From Linepithema humile (Eukaryota > Arthropoda > Insecta > Hymenoptera > Formicidae): a DNA stretch of 64,000 nt. The stretch lies in assembly GCF_040581485.1 (NCBI RefSeq), contig NC_090128.1, positions 41,136,931-41,200,930 of the forward strand, given 5' to 3'. Made by a program: the position numbers and the translations under genes. Shown piece after piece: positions 27,101-39,925 of the stretch. How positions within the stretch are numbered: position 1 is the first letter of the stretch; the number at the start of each line of letters is the position of its first letter. The notes under the pieces were generated by a model that made no database searches, had not been told where the DNA came from, and saw only the letters and a list, made by a program, of their open reading frames with translations.

Positions 27101-30100
27101 TTGGCCGACTTCTTGCAATGTGAGACAAATATTAAATATAAGTTGCCGTGACAACACAGCTGATTTCTGCGAATACATAAAAAATTGCATAGATAGCATA
27201 AAAAAAAATAAAAAAATAATATAATAATAATAAAATAATCATATATGAATGTAAACGCGTAATTTTCTTCACAAGTTTTGCTTAAACGTGTTCACAGTGT
27301 TAGAAGTGCGGTTATATGAAAAGAATTTTGCGAAATTGTTTCAAACGTGAAATATACGTATATTTTATAATTCAGCATTTATTGTTCCAAATGTTCATCG
27401 TTACCGCAATTGCGGTGATATTGCGCGTCCATTCTGAATATGGTTTGGCAATTATGACGGCAGGTGACACGACATCGGTAACCATGTGAAAAATACACAA
27501 TTGCTGTTCCGGTTATAAATTATTTCGGCGACGCGTCGTAACAGAAAGCTAACGTTAACGATCTTTGTTACGAGTTGCGAAGCCAATAATAGCATATAAC
27601 GCGAATACTGAGACGTCTGCTCGATGAATTATGGACTGAAATGTATTAACGCATTTTGACGATTTCATACTACACGCAAAATCGAAAACATTATAATGAA
27701 TTGTATCTGTCTTACAGATAAATATAGTATAAAAGGCAATAATTTTATTCTTACGTTGAAACTTAAACTTTTCTTCATTCAAAAATTCTCAAGAAAATAG
27801 CAGAAATATCATATATTATTTTCCATTTGATCACTATGGACCAAAGATTTTAAATATGGTATAAATTTTGTTGAAAAAGAGTATTAATTTTATCATCTTT
27901 AATATGTATCTGCGGTTTAATCTTTAGATAATGTATCTGTATTTTATTCTTTAGATAATGTATTGTATTTACCTATAAATATCGAATATCTCCAATAAAC
28001 GATAAATTAAATAATTTCCGCGAACCGAAAATCTGTTTGACAGTTGTCTTAAAAAAACGGAGCGGAAGTGACCCGCTAAGTAGAGCAGGTCGCTGATGCG
28101 TTCAGGCGACTAACGCCTCCGTGACATTAATTATCCACTTTAATTCGCGTCAAAGCCGCATGCAAATTTTATGCCAGTATATTCGAGCACGGATTGTTGC
28201 CCGACACATCGCAAATCAGCTGATTACGTTTAATATCTAAATACTCGTAGTAGCACATGCGCTTGCCTCACCCATTAAAATTAGAATACTTTTATTTACA
28301 CATCCTTTTGTAAAGAATATTCATTTTGCATTGCGTGTAGTAAAACATAAAGAAAAGCAACACGAACATTTTAATTTCATTACATAATTGAGTCGGGAAT
28401 ATACAACAGGCTATTTTTAAAAAATGTATAGTGGTGATCGTAAGAGCAAGCAAGAGCAAATAATTTTGTAATTAGATTTCGTTGAAATGGAGCGAGTGGT
28501 TATTAGATAAATGGACGGGTAGACTAGAACAAGTGGAAAAACATGGGACAACTATTAAAATAATAATAATTTTATTCGCATAGATCTAATGAATATTTTC
28601 GAATTACAGACATTTGTGAGAAATGTTTCAATTTTTCAATAATTTGCAATAAGATGAGCGACTCTATTTCTTCATATCTGTCATCTATTCAATGCCTATA
28701 TTTAAATTAACCAGAACCTGCTTGCCACTTGCTCCAGTCTACTCAAAAGATTTAGTGGGATCGTTAAGCCCGAGTGATGAATACTTTTGCAAACGGGCTT
28801 CGCGGAATACCGGCTTGTTTCGCCTGAACGAATAATTACACAAAGGGAAGAAGCGACGCACAAGTCAGAAAGAGTGACAGAGAAAAAAACAAAGAGAATA
28901 GTAGGACGAGAAAGGGACATAGAAAGGAAAAGAGTACTGTGCAAAGGTAATCGTGTTGATGGTATTGTTTTAAAGAAACACGTCTCGCAATCCATGGCGG
29001 AGAAAAGGGAAAGGGAGAACTAAAAAAGGCGTAAACACCGAGAGAAAGAGCAGGCGGCGGGAAAAGGGGAAGAAGGAGAAGAAGAAGGGGCAGTGTCGAC
29101 GTAAATAAAAGCGGCCGAGTCTCGTTTCGACGAACCGCTATTTTGCCCGCGAAGGGTCGGTGCAACCAGCAGCATTCATAAAGAACCGTTTGAAGGCTGT
29201 CTGTTCTAAATCCGAGACGTCGACGACGGACGAACAGCCGAAACGGAAAGACCGAAACTCGCGAGCGACTTTGTGCGCAACTTGGCTTAGGAATTCGCTC
29301 CGAAATGCCTGTTGCGCCACTATGACACCGAGCTACCTACCGTAACACACTAACTAGGAACGTGGGTCGTGAATTACGAGATCATGTTCCTCTATGCGGT
29401 TTGCAATACACATATCACGAGGCAGTCCGCGTAAGCGTGATCAGAGGTGGTTAAAGTCGCGCGACGAGCGCATTAAACGAATTATATTTTAATTACGGAT
29501 CCGTGTTCTGTAATTATACTGATTGTACTCTTGAAAGATGTGTCTTTGCTTCGACATTTCGTTCTTTTCTCGAGGAAAAGATTTTCTGATATCATAATTA
29601 TATAAGATCCTCGTGTAAAACATATTATGTATCATTTTCGCAATGCGACTGAAGGACATCTTCAATTAGCTTGCTCGCCTAATCAATTATTACATATATC
29701 GCACATTTCCAAATTTAAAACAGTTATGCCAAAGTTTTTACAAAATATGTCTATTGTTTAGTATTTTTCTATAAAAAGCTTAGTATTAATATCAAAAAAT
29801 TTGCAATAAGTAATTTTTTTAATAATATTTTATCCGCTTGAAAAAAGAAAAATTGTTTACATTCTTTTCGTAATTCACAAATGTTTTTATAAATAGCCTT
29901 TATCAAGAGACACGGTAGTATCTCGCGCCAAGTAAGTTTTTACGCTACTATACCTGTAAAACATTTTAACGAAAAAAAATAACTATTTTTAAATGCTTTC
30001 ATCAAGATCTTTTTTCATACAAAGATGTGACACTCAAAAATGCAAAAAATATCTCAAATTTAATGATTCTTAGTTTGTAAACGCTCTTTAAATGTCTATA

Positions 30101-30412
30101 AATGTCTTTGAAAAATGGTCTCAATTATTACGTTGACTAGGTCAAATTATCAGAATCCGGATGCAAAGTGATGCGTGATGCACATCCAAGAAGGATACGC
30201 GAAGTCGGAAATGAAATGAACATGAGAGAAAGTACGCGCGATGCAACAAACGACCAAGATCCAAGGCAGAAGAAGAAAGGGAGAAATGGAGAGGGAATCA
30301 CTGTCAGACGAAGACTGCGAAACGAAAAAGAGCGCCAAGCGAAAAGAGAGAGGTAGGTTAATAGACAGACGGGAAAAATGAGAACGAGAGAGAAGACGTG
30401 AGAGTGAAGTTG

Positions 30413-30434
30413 AGAGAGAGAGAGAGAGAGAAGG
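30413..30434. repeat. (GA)n microsatellite
   Basis: A short GA run just inside the intron that follows the Q-rich exon. Confidence 0.8.
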
Positions 30435-30519
30435 GGCAGAGAAAGGAAGGGGGATTTGGCAAGCAGCACATTAACGACCACAAAAGTACTAAAAACGTAA
30501 ATGAGAATCATTAACTTAC

Positions 30520-30883
30520 CCGCGACATCATCGGCGGCTACGTCGGTGATCAGGTTGATTTTCTGATGCGTCTGCTGTTGCTCCTGTTGCGCCGGCTGCT
30601 GTTGTTGCTGCTGTTGCGCCGGCTGCTGTTGTTGCTGCTGCACCTGATGCAGGCTTTGTTGTTGAGATCCCGTCAAGGGCAGGTTGCCGGCGCTCGTAGC
30701 AGTACTTTCCGTCAGGATCACCGTCGGCACCGTGGTGGTGGTGGTGGTGGCGGTGGTGGTGGCGGTGGAGGAGGAGGACGACGACGTGGACGATTCCGCG
30801 AGAGGGCCCGCCGTCGTCGCGATGCCGGTGTTGTTGAGAATCGTCGCGGGCTCTTCCCCGCTCTCCCCCGTCTTCGTAGCCAT
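30520..30883 (-). CDS. first coding exon of a Ser/Thr/Gln-rich protein (partial)
   Basis: On the minus strand an ATG at 30883 opens a frame of 121 codons plus one base, ending at a strong donor GTAAGT (30514-30519). The peptide starts MATKTGESGEEPATILNNTG, followed by Ser, Thr and Ala runs. It then has three glutamine stretches separated by PAQ-type spacers (about residues 74-105) and ends QKINLITDVAADDVAG. Low complexity is typical of N-termini of insect transcriptional or RNA-binding regulators, but I do not recognise the gene. The frame after the donor is intron. The rest of the gene must lie to the left, in unseen small exons or beyond the window. A frameshifted copy of this exon sits at 39624-39925, which supports it being a real exon. 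Confidence 0.7.
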
Positions 30884-32930
30884 TCGGCCCTCGTGTATTC
30901 CAGCGGATGAGTAGACGGACAGTCAGACAGACAGGGGTCCCTCCTTCTCTCCTGCACGTCGTCCTCGCGAACGCACGCACTTCTCCTAAGAAGAACACCT
31001 ACACTCTTTTACGTGCTCCCTTTCAATCTCTTTCTCCCACATTATCTTCCTCTCTCTTTCTCTCTAACTCTTTCGCTCATACACACACATTCATACACAC
31101 ATTTTCTCTCTCTCTCTCTCACTCTTTTTTTCTCTCTTTCTCCCCCTCTGTCTTTTTCTTCGCCACTCCGTCCCGCGGTAGCGCGCGCTCCGTTCTCCTA
31201 CCTCTTTCTTTCTCCGTCTTTCACGCGCGCATTCGACGTCTCGCTCGCCCTTTCCCTCTCGTGCGTTCTTCTAACGTTCACCCTCTCGCTTCTACCAACA
31301 TGTACACCTTTTCCCGCTGGCGCTCGCGCACACACTCTCGCAAGCTATCTCTTTCCGTCGCTCTGTCTCTTTTCACTACTCGCGCCCCGCGCGCCGGTCC
31401 AAAGCGCCGTGTTCCGAGAGCGTACCGAAACTACACCGCCGCCTCGCTAGCTCGCTCGCTCGTTCGCTTCGTTAACTTTCTCCTTCTCTCTCCCGGCCGT
31501 CTTCAGCCGTACGTCGATATATTACGAGACGACGGCATCGCACGCGCACGGACACACGCCACGCTTCGCGCAAAATAGGAGACCCGCGCGGGTATTTGTT
31601 AACCTCCTGTCCGTCGGCCCGTAAAAAAATGGAACGTTAGACAAATGTAGGTCTGTAGGCCACTTCACTTACACTTTGCATCGACACGGGCACTCCCTTA
31701 GTCAAGCGAGCGTCCGGCGCACTGTCGCACTCTGACATCGCGAAACACGCAGGGCCGTAGCGCCCGCGGTCGCGACTTGTCGCGCGTATTTGCATTTACG
31801 TTATTTTCGGTTTCCTTCCGATAACAAGTACGGTTCGTCAATGCGAATGCGAACGCGGATATCACGTATTGAATTCTTCATTCGGAGCTTTGTAGTGCAA
31901 CCCTTGCGACAGAAAGTAATTAGCTTTGTAATTAGCCCGCGATTACAATCGACCTTTATGCGTCATTTATGCGAATCTGATTGACGGTTCGAAGATTTGC
32001 TCGTGTGACGAACGACTGCAGTATCGGAATATCGCGATAAACCGGAGACGGTCACGTGAACGTGATAATGATCAAGCGTGCGTCAGTGTAATTTACATCT
32101 TACAGATTTGCTATTATCAACGAGGCGACGTAAGAGCTACCTAGCGTTATGCGATACAGTATATGGTAGTGGATAACGAAAGGGAAAACATAATCGCGAG
32201 CGTAATCTCGCAAACGCCGGCGTTCACTTTCTCGCTCGCTGTCGCATGTCGCTCTCGGCGTTGTCGTTGATGTTATTTAACGAAGGACAGAAGCCACCGA
32301 ACGTTGCTGACAAAGTGAAAATTAAGATACAGGGAACGAGCACACGTTATCTCGGAGCACACCGACACCGTTGTTTCGGGTGCCGTTGTACGCCGATTAC
32401 GGTACTGGTACCTCATCAGCGAGCTGTCGCGGGGCGGAAGGACGCAATTTCCAAAAGATGTCCCCCGCCCTCTAACCAACGACCCGCGATCGTAATGATC
32501 TGCAAGTCTGCGGGACGCCCAGCCAAATCGCCGTTCACGACGTTTTGACCACTCTTTCATTAGCAGGGATATGTCACGAACCTCTCAGTAGCGGCCGATT
32601 GGCCGTCCCGTGTCGGCGACGACGATAAGCTTTAAGTAGGTCAGCTGCCGCGGTGTCTGATCGCCCGGCACGGGCCGCCCTTTCGCGTCGTACGTTGCAT
32701 AACTCGTCACGCGCGACTTCACCAAATATAACCGCGTAAAAAACTACGACTTGACGGACATAATGCGGTGTTATCCGCTTTCAATGAACAATGCACTTGA
32801 CTAACGCACTCGTTCGACGCAGCCAGTGCCCTCTGTCACGATGCGCGCTCAATTCGAAATGGCTGTCGCGTTCTCGTCGCACGCGATGCGATAAAAACAT
32901 ACGAACCGTGCTTAACCCTTTGCTCGACGA
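30884..32930 (-). promoter_or_regulatory. CpG-rich upstream region of the Q-rich gene
   Basis: About 2 kb directly upstream of the Q-rich start codon, much richer in CpG than its flanks. A CT-rich stretch with a CACA run (about 31,020-31,150) lies close to the start, a kind of sequence that GAGA-type factors bind in insects. I cannot place a transcription start. The left part is also present, diverged, in copy B. Confidence 0.4.
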
Positions 32931-33334
32931 ATTAGAGCTAAATTAAATGCGGTTATGTAACGAGAAACAAATGCCTTTGCCTTTCAAATTCTTTTTCTCG
33001 CTTACTGTAGCTACATACTTCGAATGTCCAAAAATCCAAAAAATATATAAATACACATATGAAAGAAAAGCCTCGTTTCAGGTTTCCCAAGTAAACGTAG
33101 GAATTATTTTATTAAGCATTAAAATCTGGACTTACTGAGAATATGCCGGTGCTCGTCTGCGCCATCGACAAATTGACAAATTGTCTTTAATTACAAACAT
33201 CCGCGATAATCTGTGTGTTCCGTCAACCATCCGTCATTTTAATCGATACGTTCGACAAAAATTTGCATTTATCATGCACTTTTAATGAGTAAAATACGCG
33301 ATTAATTATGAAGCATTTATACTCTGCGTGCCAA

Positions 33335-33682
33335 CAGTGTTGCGATATGGGACCGGTTGTATGCGCATGTGCGACAATACGGCGTCAGTACAGTGTCTCA
33401 TACAAATTAAACAAGGCACCGTTACCCCGCTACATTAAAAATATTTCTAAATTTTTTGAAATTGATTGAAATTTTTTACTTCTTGGTTTTTTAGCTGCTG
33501 GCTCCGTAGATTCCATGCTTGTAAATAAATAAATCTTACCTTATTTGTAGTCACCAGACCTTCTCATGTCAAAACGTCCCGCCATACGGTCAACACATAA
33601 CATATAACGGCACTGGATCTCCATCACTGCACATGCGCAGAGCCGCACATGCGCATACAACCGGTCCCATATCGCAACACTG
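33335..33682. mobile_element. hAT-type MITE, 39-bp perfect TIRs, 8-bp TSD
   Basis: A 348-bp element starting CAGTGTTGCGATATGGGACC and ending in the reverse complement; the perfect terminal inverted repeat spans 39 bp (33335-33373 and 33644-33682). The 8-bp direct repeat CGTGCCAA flanks it (33327-33334 and 33683-33690). CAGTG ends and 8-bp duplications are typical of the hAT superfamily. No transposase frame. The matching site in copy B (about 41,780-41,800) lacks the element, so it inserted after the duplication. Confidence 0.93.
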
Positions 33683-34442
33683 CGTGCCAAGCCAATGTTC
33701 ATGAAAAAGTGTCATGGCGGCTAGAAAAACCACTTTTTGCGCGCGCAAATTCAAAATAGATTCATTCTTTGTTATTGCAACATAATACATTCTATTCCAA
33801 ATGAGATAATAATAATATTAAGCATTTGACAGAAAAAGAGAAAATACAAAAAATACATTTACAAACTTTTTAGTACTGAAATTTACACATTAAAAATGAT
33901 TAGAATATCACAATGGAAATCAGACGTTTTCTATACAATCTTTAACAAACTAACTGATTATTTTATACTTCCAATATTGTTTATAAAAATATATAGAGTG
34001 CGAAAAAATTAGAATGCCTGCATATACATATATAGAATTGCTAATAAATCCTTAGATATTTAAATTTTTAATTCAGAAAAAGAAATTGAAATAAAAAATA
34101 CGGAATTTGATCGCATAGTAAATAAGCACGTACAATTTATATTTAGCACATTTAATTTTAATATAATAAAAGTATAAAAATTTCAACATTTACCTTATAT
34201 TGATATATAAAATATATATTATTTCAAAATTATGTAACAAAATAATATAAATTTTGTTTAATTGTTTTATCATAAAAATATCGGAATATTTAGTAAATCT
34301 TACACAATCTAATTCAATTAGTGACATAGGTTTCTGTTTTATATTTCTTTTTATCTTATTTCTAGACATTTGTTTGTACTGCATTTCAGTTCTTTTTTTT
34401 GTTAGTTTCTTTGCTTAACATCAGCGAAAAGAGAACGCAATA

Positions 34443-36796
34443 TCAACAGTCATGAATTTTTGTAGTACCTTCATATATTTGAAAAATTTTTGCATCGCGC
34501 ATGAGTTTTTCCACTGAATATTCAGAATTGTAACCAGCACCACCATAAATCTAAAAAAAATTATTTCATACAAAAAATTGCAGGAATAGATATGTAACTC
34601 AATCTTTAAAAAAGAAAGTTCTTTTATATAAATCATTGTATTTTATATAAAACAATTTATATAAAACATTGTATTGTACTCACCTGTACAGCGTCTGTAG
34701 CACATTTATTAGCTATATCAGCAGTATAACATTTCGCAACACTAGCAAGTAATGTAGAATTCGGTAATCCTTTGTCAATAGCCCAGGCTGCTTTCATCCA
34801 TGCCGTTCTGGAGGTTTCAATGCCAACAACCATATCAGCCAGTTTAAAGGCTACCGCTTGATGTTCCGATATTGGTTTATTAAATGCTTTGCGTTCTAAC
34901 GCGTATTTCGTTGCTTCGTCCAAAGCTCTCTGAGCTAAACCAACAGCTGCTGCTGCAAACTATAATACAAATCAAAAGATATTTATAATGAACACAAATT
35001 TTATATTGAATTCATTCAATATTTATCATTATGGATGGAAATGTACCCCAGGTCGTGTTCTGTCAAAAGTCTTCATAGCTATCTTGAATCCTTGTCCCTC
35101 TCCAAGCAATACGTTTTCTTCGGGAACACGAACATCTTCAAATGTTATCATTCATGTATCACTTGCTCTTTGTCCCATATTCAACTCCTTAAGAGACACA
35201 GAAAGATAATTAATAGATTAGTAAAAATTTGATTTAATACTATTCTATCGCAGTTAATTAAATAAAATAGCAAAAAAACTGAGTATTACTTTACGACCAG
35301 GAGTTAAACCATCGCTTTCACGATCTACAATAAACCTGTAAAAGCCTTATTAACTGGAGCATTTAGATCTGGATTTGTTCTCGCCAAAACAAAATACCTA
35401 TATAACAAGATTGTTATATCAAAAGCGTAGAAGATTATCTCTAGAGTTAATATCACATATTAAAGCACATTTTCATACCAGTTAGCATACCACCATTTGT
35501 AGTCCACATCTTTGTGCCATTAATTATCCACTCTTTTCCCTTCTTCTCAGCTTTAGTCTTAAGACCTGCTACATCGGATCCTGCACCAGGTTCAGTAAAA
35601 CAAAACGCCTGTAAATAATATCATTTACAATATATTTTTATAAAATAACACAAATAAATTTATCTTTAAAATTACCGTAACAAGTGGTTAATCTTGAAGT
35701 CTTCTAAGAAATTTATTTTACTGTTCCTTGGTCCCAGCTACAAGGAGTGGAGTTTTCTAAATAAAAGAGTATTATTATGTATACATTTAAAAATAAAAGA
35801 TTCATATTCTCAAATATTAGAAATTAATGTTTCAAAATTCTCACATTAATATTTCAAATTTTGAGTTTATCAAAAATTTTACCACTTAATTCTTACGACT
35901 TTAACTACAATAGAATAGTAAATAGTATTGTGCAACAAAACTTACTCCAAGGGTTGTGCCTTCAATTGCAGTTGATATTCCTGTACAACCATAAGTTAAT
36001 TCTTCTGCAACCAAGCAGCTATCAAAAATACTACTTTCCAGACCACCTGTCATAAATTATTATAATTTGAATATTTTAAATATAATTTTTGTAACAGTAT
36101 TCTGTATTTCCATTTATACATTTGGGATATGTGTAACCAAATATATAACATAAACATGTAATATATGTCTCTTTGTATACATACCACAATGTTGCGGAAT
36201 ATGTTTATTCAGAAGACCAATATTCCAAGTCTTTTTAACCAGATCCCATGGATATTTTCCAGTTTTATCATATTCTGCTGCCGCTGGAATAATTTCTTCT
36301 CTAGTAAATTTTCGTGCTAGATCTTGCATTTCTTTTTGTGTATCAGATAATTCTAAAACAATCCAAGAAAAACAGAATAATTGTACTTTAAAATCAAATA
36401 ATATATTCAATTGTTACATACTGATAAAAAGATGTTTTTATACTAAAATTATATCCTTGAGCTGACTCAGCAGCTGCTGAAAATGGTCGCACTATATTTT
36501 GGCATATTCTTGAATTAAATACCTAAAAATTAATATCATATGTTTAATTACATAAATAATTTACTCGACAAATTTTATATTATAATCGTATATTAATCGT
36601 ATATTATATTAATCGTATTTGTCACAGTGTGTTTTATCTGTCATATCTGTCTTTTCTACTTGTCCATAAAATATATAATATTAGAGATAAATTGAAAAAC
36701 AAACTAATTTCAATAAAGTAAGTAAATCTTTAATAATTGTTGTTATTAAATTTTAAATGATTGTTATATTTTGTAACTTACTTTCTTGAGCATCAT
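34443..36796 (-). pseudogene. ACADM: ACADM copy A, medium-chain acyl-CoA dehydrogenase pseudogene
   Basis: All ten coding-exon positions of the copy-B gene are present with splice sites: 36782-36796, 36444-36522, 36185-36352, 35946-36046, 35676-35756, 35479-35608, 35290-35397, 35047-35187, 34684-34959 and 34443-34550. Exon 5 has two in-frame TAA codons (35718-35720 and 35688-35690). Exons 6 and 7 are each one base shorter than in copy B, causing frameshifts. Exon 8 has a TGA in place of the Arg codon after Asp-Thr (35152-35154). Exon 10 ends early at TGA 34443-34445, after the active-site YEGT motif. Exons 3, 4 and 9 still read well. It could be transcribed but cannot encode the full enzyme. 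Confidence 0.93.
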
Positions 36797-37149
36797 ATTG
36801 ATGGTATTCTATTTTGTACAATGCAAAGTACTTATGGTTATACTCGATTGCAACTGTTTTTGCAAGACACTGTCAAAGCAAAAGTACTAATGCAACTCTT
36901 GATAGCGAATATATAAAAGATAAATTTTCTAATCGATAGAATGCTTAAAAAAGTTAAAGTACAAAGTTTAGTGAGAATAGAAATAACTTATTATTAGTAA
37001 AGTCTAATTTAAAGAGAGAGATTTATGTTCAAGGAAAACTAACAAATTTTTTATTAATTAAGTAGTAAAGTAAAAAATTAACAATATTAAACAATATGTA
37101 ACTAAATTTTTGATAAATATTTCTCACAACACACTTTATACTTGAGCCG

Positions 37150-39145
37150 CTCAGAAGCCAAAGTAATTAACTCCACTTTTTGCTATTTTTTTTTTATTTT
37201 AGTACCAAAGCACATAATCATTTATCTAAATATACCCTAAATAATTTCACTGACAAATATTTACTACATCATTTAAAAATAGTTGATAAAGAGACATAGC
37301 ATAATAATTTTGACAAAAATCCATTTAATTATTCTTATCAGTTTAACAAGATAGATAATGCAAGACAATAACTGAAATGGCCTAAGTATAAGTAATATGA
37401 CAATAATCTAACAATAAGACCATTCTAATTCTTGTAAGTAATGTGACAATAATCTGAAAAAATTCTAATAGCAATGCAATTTTTATTATATCTTTTTCAG
37501 ATATGCAAAATGATATACAGATATATTCAGATATACAACTCAGATCATCTTAATTTTAATCTTAAATTGGCCAAGAAATTCTTCATTAAATTTAAAGTTG
37601 TAAGTTGTGAGACACTGTACGCGAACGTAGTTGCATGTAGAGTGATAAGTCACAAAAATAATTGCTACAACTAATAAGTTGCGACAATTAAGTTGCAATA
37701 AATTGCATGAAAAATTATATAGTTTGAAACTGACTTTATGCAAAAGCTTATGCATAATATCAGAAAATCTGTTCACTTAGAGGAAAAAAAAGAAAAATTT
37801 TTAAAAGCAAACGCGCGAACGAAAAACGCGAAGAGCAAGAGAGAGAGAGAGAAAAATAGCGATGGAACGGGCGCGGTGAGAAAATTGTTTTCCTTTTTTC
37901 CGAACGGCACAATCTTTAATAAACACGATCAAGAAATACTATGTACAATTATTTACAGATACTTACAATATTTTCAGAGTTTTGGTTTCGCGAACAACGG
38001 ATTACCGAGCGGCGAGCAATCGATCTCTCGAATTGCAATTGCGCTTTTCCGTGAGCAACGGATCAATTGCGCCAGAGATCGCGAAGGCTGCGACAAGAAT
38101 TTGCATTCCACGAGCAACGGAAAAGCAAAAGGAGTCAGCATACACCTTTCCGATACGAAACTGCCAAGTTAATCACAAAATCTAAAGATAACTGCGATAC
38201 GTGAACGCGTTTCAGACTTTCTGAAAGGTGCTCCTTTCTCGCACTGCTTTTATTGTAGCTTGCTCTTCTAGAAGGTCTTAAACCGTTTGAGAAGCTTACG
38301 AATTTTCTGGCAGTTTTTGTTTAATTTTATGTTGATTTCTAAAACCTCCTAGGAGGGCATTAATTGTTGTTATAGCGATTTGCGCGGCGAACTTGTATTG
38401 CGGGTCATTTTCCGCTGACCGCTAAGTGACTGCTAGCAACTGTGCACCAATGGCGTTGACTCACCGAACGCGGCAATTTTAATCGTGCTTATCACTCTGC
38501 TTAGCTTAAACAGACACCTTATATATGATATTTTTTCTTATATTTGTGATATCACTAGAAGTACATATCTTTGCGCAGCTGTTATGTCACTGGCTATATA
38601 TAATACAATATCATCTCTGAGCTCATCTCGTAAAGAACTGATAGAAAAATATGATCATTTATTATCTATTTATTATCTATTTTGCTATTATCTATTATTT
38701 ATTCATAACATTTAGCAGTACGCTTGTACAAAAAAAATATCTGTTAATGTTTCGTTAACTCACAAGATGCCAAGATGTTTAATCATAATACATATTCAAG
38801 TATAATATAAGCAAATTAAAATTGAATAAAATTGTCTTTTAAAAAATTTATAATGCTACTTATATCAAAATTTATTACCAAGGAAATAAATTTTTGTCTT
38901 CGATATTGTATTTTATTTTTTGCAAAAAAATCTTTTAAAGTTTACGTAAAAACGAAGATTTTGTTTTTAAAACTGCGTTCGTAATAAACATTTTGTTTTT
39001 CATTATCTATGAAAGTTATTAAGATATTGTCCATCTTCAAATTTTATTTTCTGTAGAATCCATATATATATTTTTAATCATATTTATTTATATACATATT
39101 ATCAAACCCAGAAAAAATTTTTCTTTTTTTTTCCTCTGAGTGATC
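37150..39145. other. spacer between duplication copies
   Basis: About 2 kb present only once. Bases 37,800-38,480 are GC-richer, the rest AT-rich. No gene, transposon end or RNA is recognisable. It may be the original DNA upstream of ACADM-A or filler inserted at the duplication junction. Confidence 0.5.
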
Positions 39146-39623
39146 AGATTTTCTGATATTATAATTATATAAGATCTTCATGTTAAACATATCATATATA
39201 ATTTTCGCAATGCAACTGAAAGACATCTTCAACTAACTTCATCGCCTAATCAGTTATATATATATCGCATATTTCCAAATTTAACACAACAGTTATGTTG
39301 TATAACAACAGTTTTCACAAAAAATTCTATCGTCTAGTATTCTTTTATAAAAAGCTATTCGATACAACAGATGACGAAGATTCAAGGCAGATGAAGGGCA
39401 AATAGAGAGGAAGGTCAAACAGAGAGTGTGAAACAAAAAAGACCGCCAAGCAAAAAAAGAGAAGTAGGTTAGTAGACAGGCGGAAAAAATGAGAACAAGG
39501 GGGACGACGTTAGAGTGAAGTTTAGAGAGATAAAAGGAGTAGAAAAAGAAAGGGGGTGTTTTGCAAGCAGCGCATTAGCGACAACAAAAGCCCTAAAAGC
39601 GTAAGTGAGAATCATTGACTTAC

Positions 39624-39925
39624 CCGTGACATCATCGACGGCTACGTCGGTGATCAAGCCGATATTCTAACATACATATGTATCCATTGCTGCAGCTGTT
39701 GTTGCTGCTGCACTTGATGCAGGCTTTGTTGTTGAGATCCTGTCAAGGGCAGGTTGCCGGCGCTTGTAGCGGCATTCTCTGTCAGGACCACCGTCGGCAC
39801 CATGATGAAGGAAAAAGGTGACGACGTGAACGATTCCGCGTAAGGGCTCGTTGTCGTTGCGATGCCGGTGTGTTGTTGAGGATCGTCGCGGGCTCTTCCA
39901 CACTCTGCCTCATCTTCGTAGCCAT
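39624..39925 (-). pseudogene. decayed copy of the Q-rich first exon
   Basis: On the minus strand the start MATK and the segment VEEPATILNNT are still legible from the ATG at 39925. A 2-bp insertion next to the second Asn codon shifts the frame, a deletion removes much of the Ser/Thr stretch, and most of the polyglutamine coding is lost. The donor GTAAGT survives at 39618-39623. There are no downstream exons next to it, since ACADM-A lies in that direction, so it is an orphan exon. Confidence 0.85.

Larger units (their letters stand above)
14612..30130. other. long gene-free stretch
   Basis: About 15.5 kb with no coding sequence, tRNA or transposon end that I can support. Most is AT-rich. A GC-rich island at about 20,110-21,190 and smaller ones near 17,520-17,980, 18,780-19,020 and 23,500-24,000 stand out. 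If the Q-rich exon at 30,520-30,883 has its next exon to the left, much of this could be its first intron. Confidence 0.45.
29579..37150. repeat. segmental duplication, copy A
   Basis: This block matches 39146-45178 in the same orientation. The left boundary is at AGATTTTCTGATAT (29579 and 39146); the right boundary is just after the shared ACTTTATACTT-like tail near 37,145. Similarity continues through exons, introns and upstream DNA. Relative to copy A, copy B lacks about 29,790-30,235 and about 31,385-31,915. Copy A alone holds a 348-bp MITE. Copy A keeps an intact Q-rich first exon and a broken ACADM gene. Confidence 0.92.

Noticed and set aside
30528..31578. Long open frames opposite and upstream of the Q-rich exon
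   Set aside because: They arise from polyglutamine/CAG-type and CT/CA-rich repeats and GC-rich promoter-like DNA, and show no conserved peptide.
33590..33790. A 66-codon minus-strand frame ending in CALRMCSDGDPVPLYVMC-like sequence
   Set aside because: It starts outside and reads through the right end of the hAT-type MITE, which is non-coding.
34988..35232. Plus-strand frames over ACADM-A exon 8 (and their copies near 43,067-43,296)
   Set aside because: They are antisense shadows of the ACADM exon on the minus strand.
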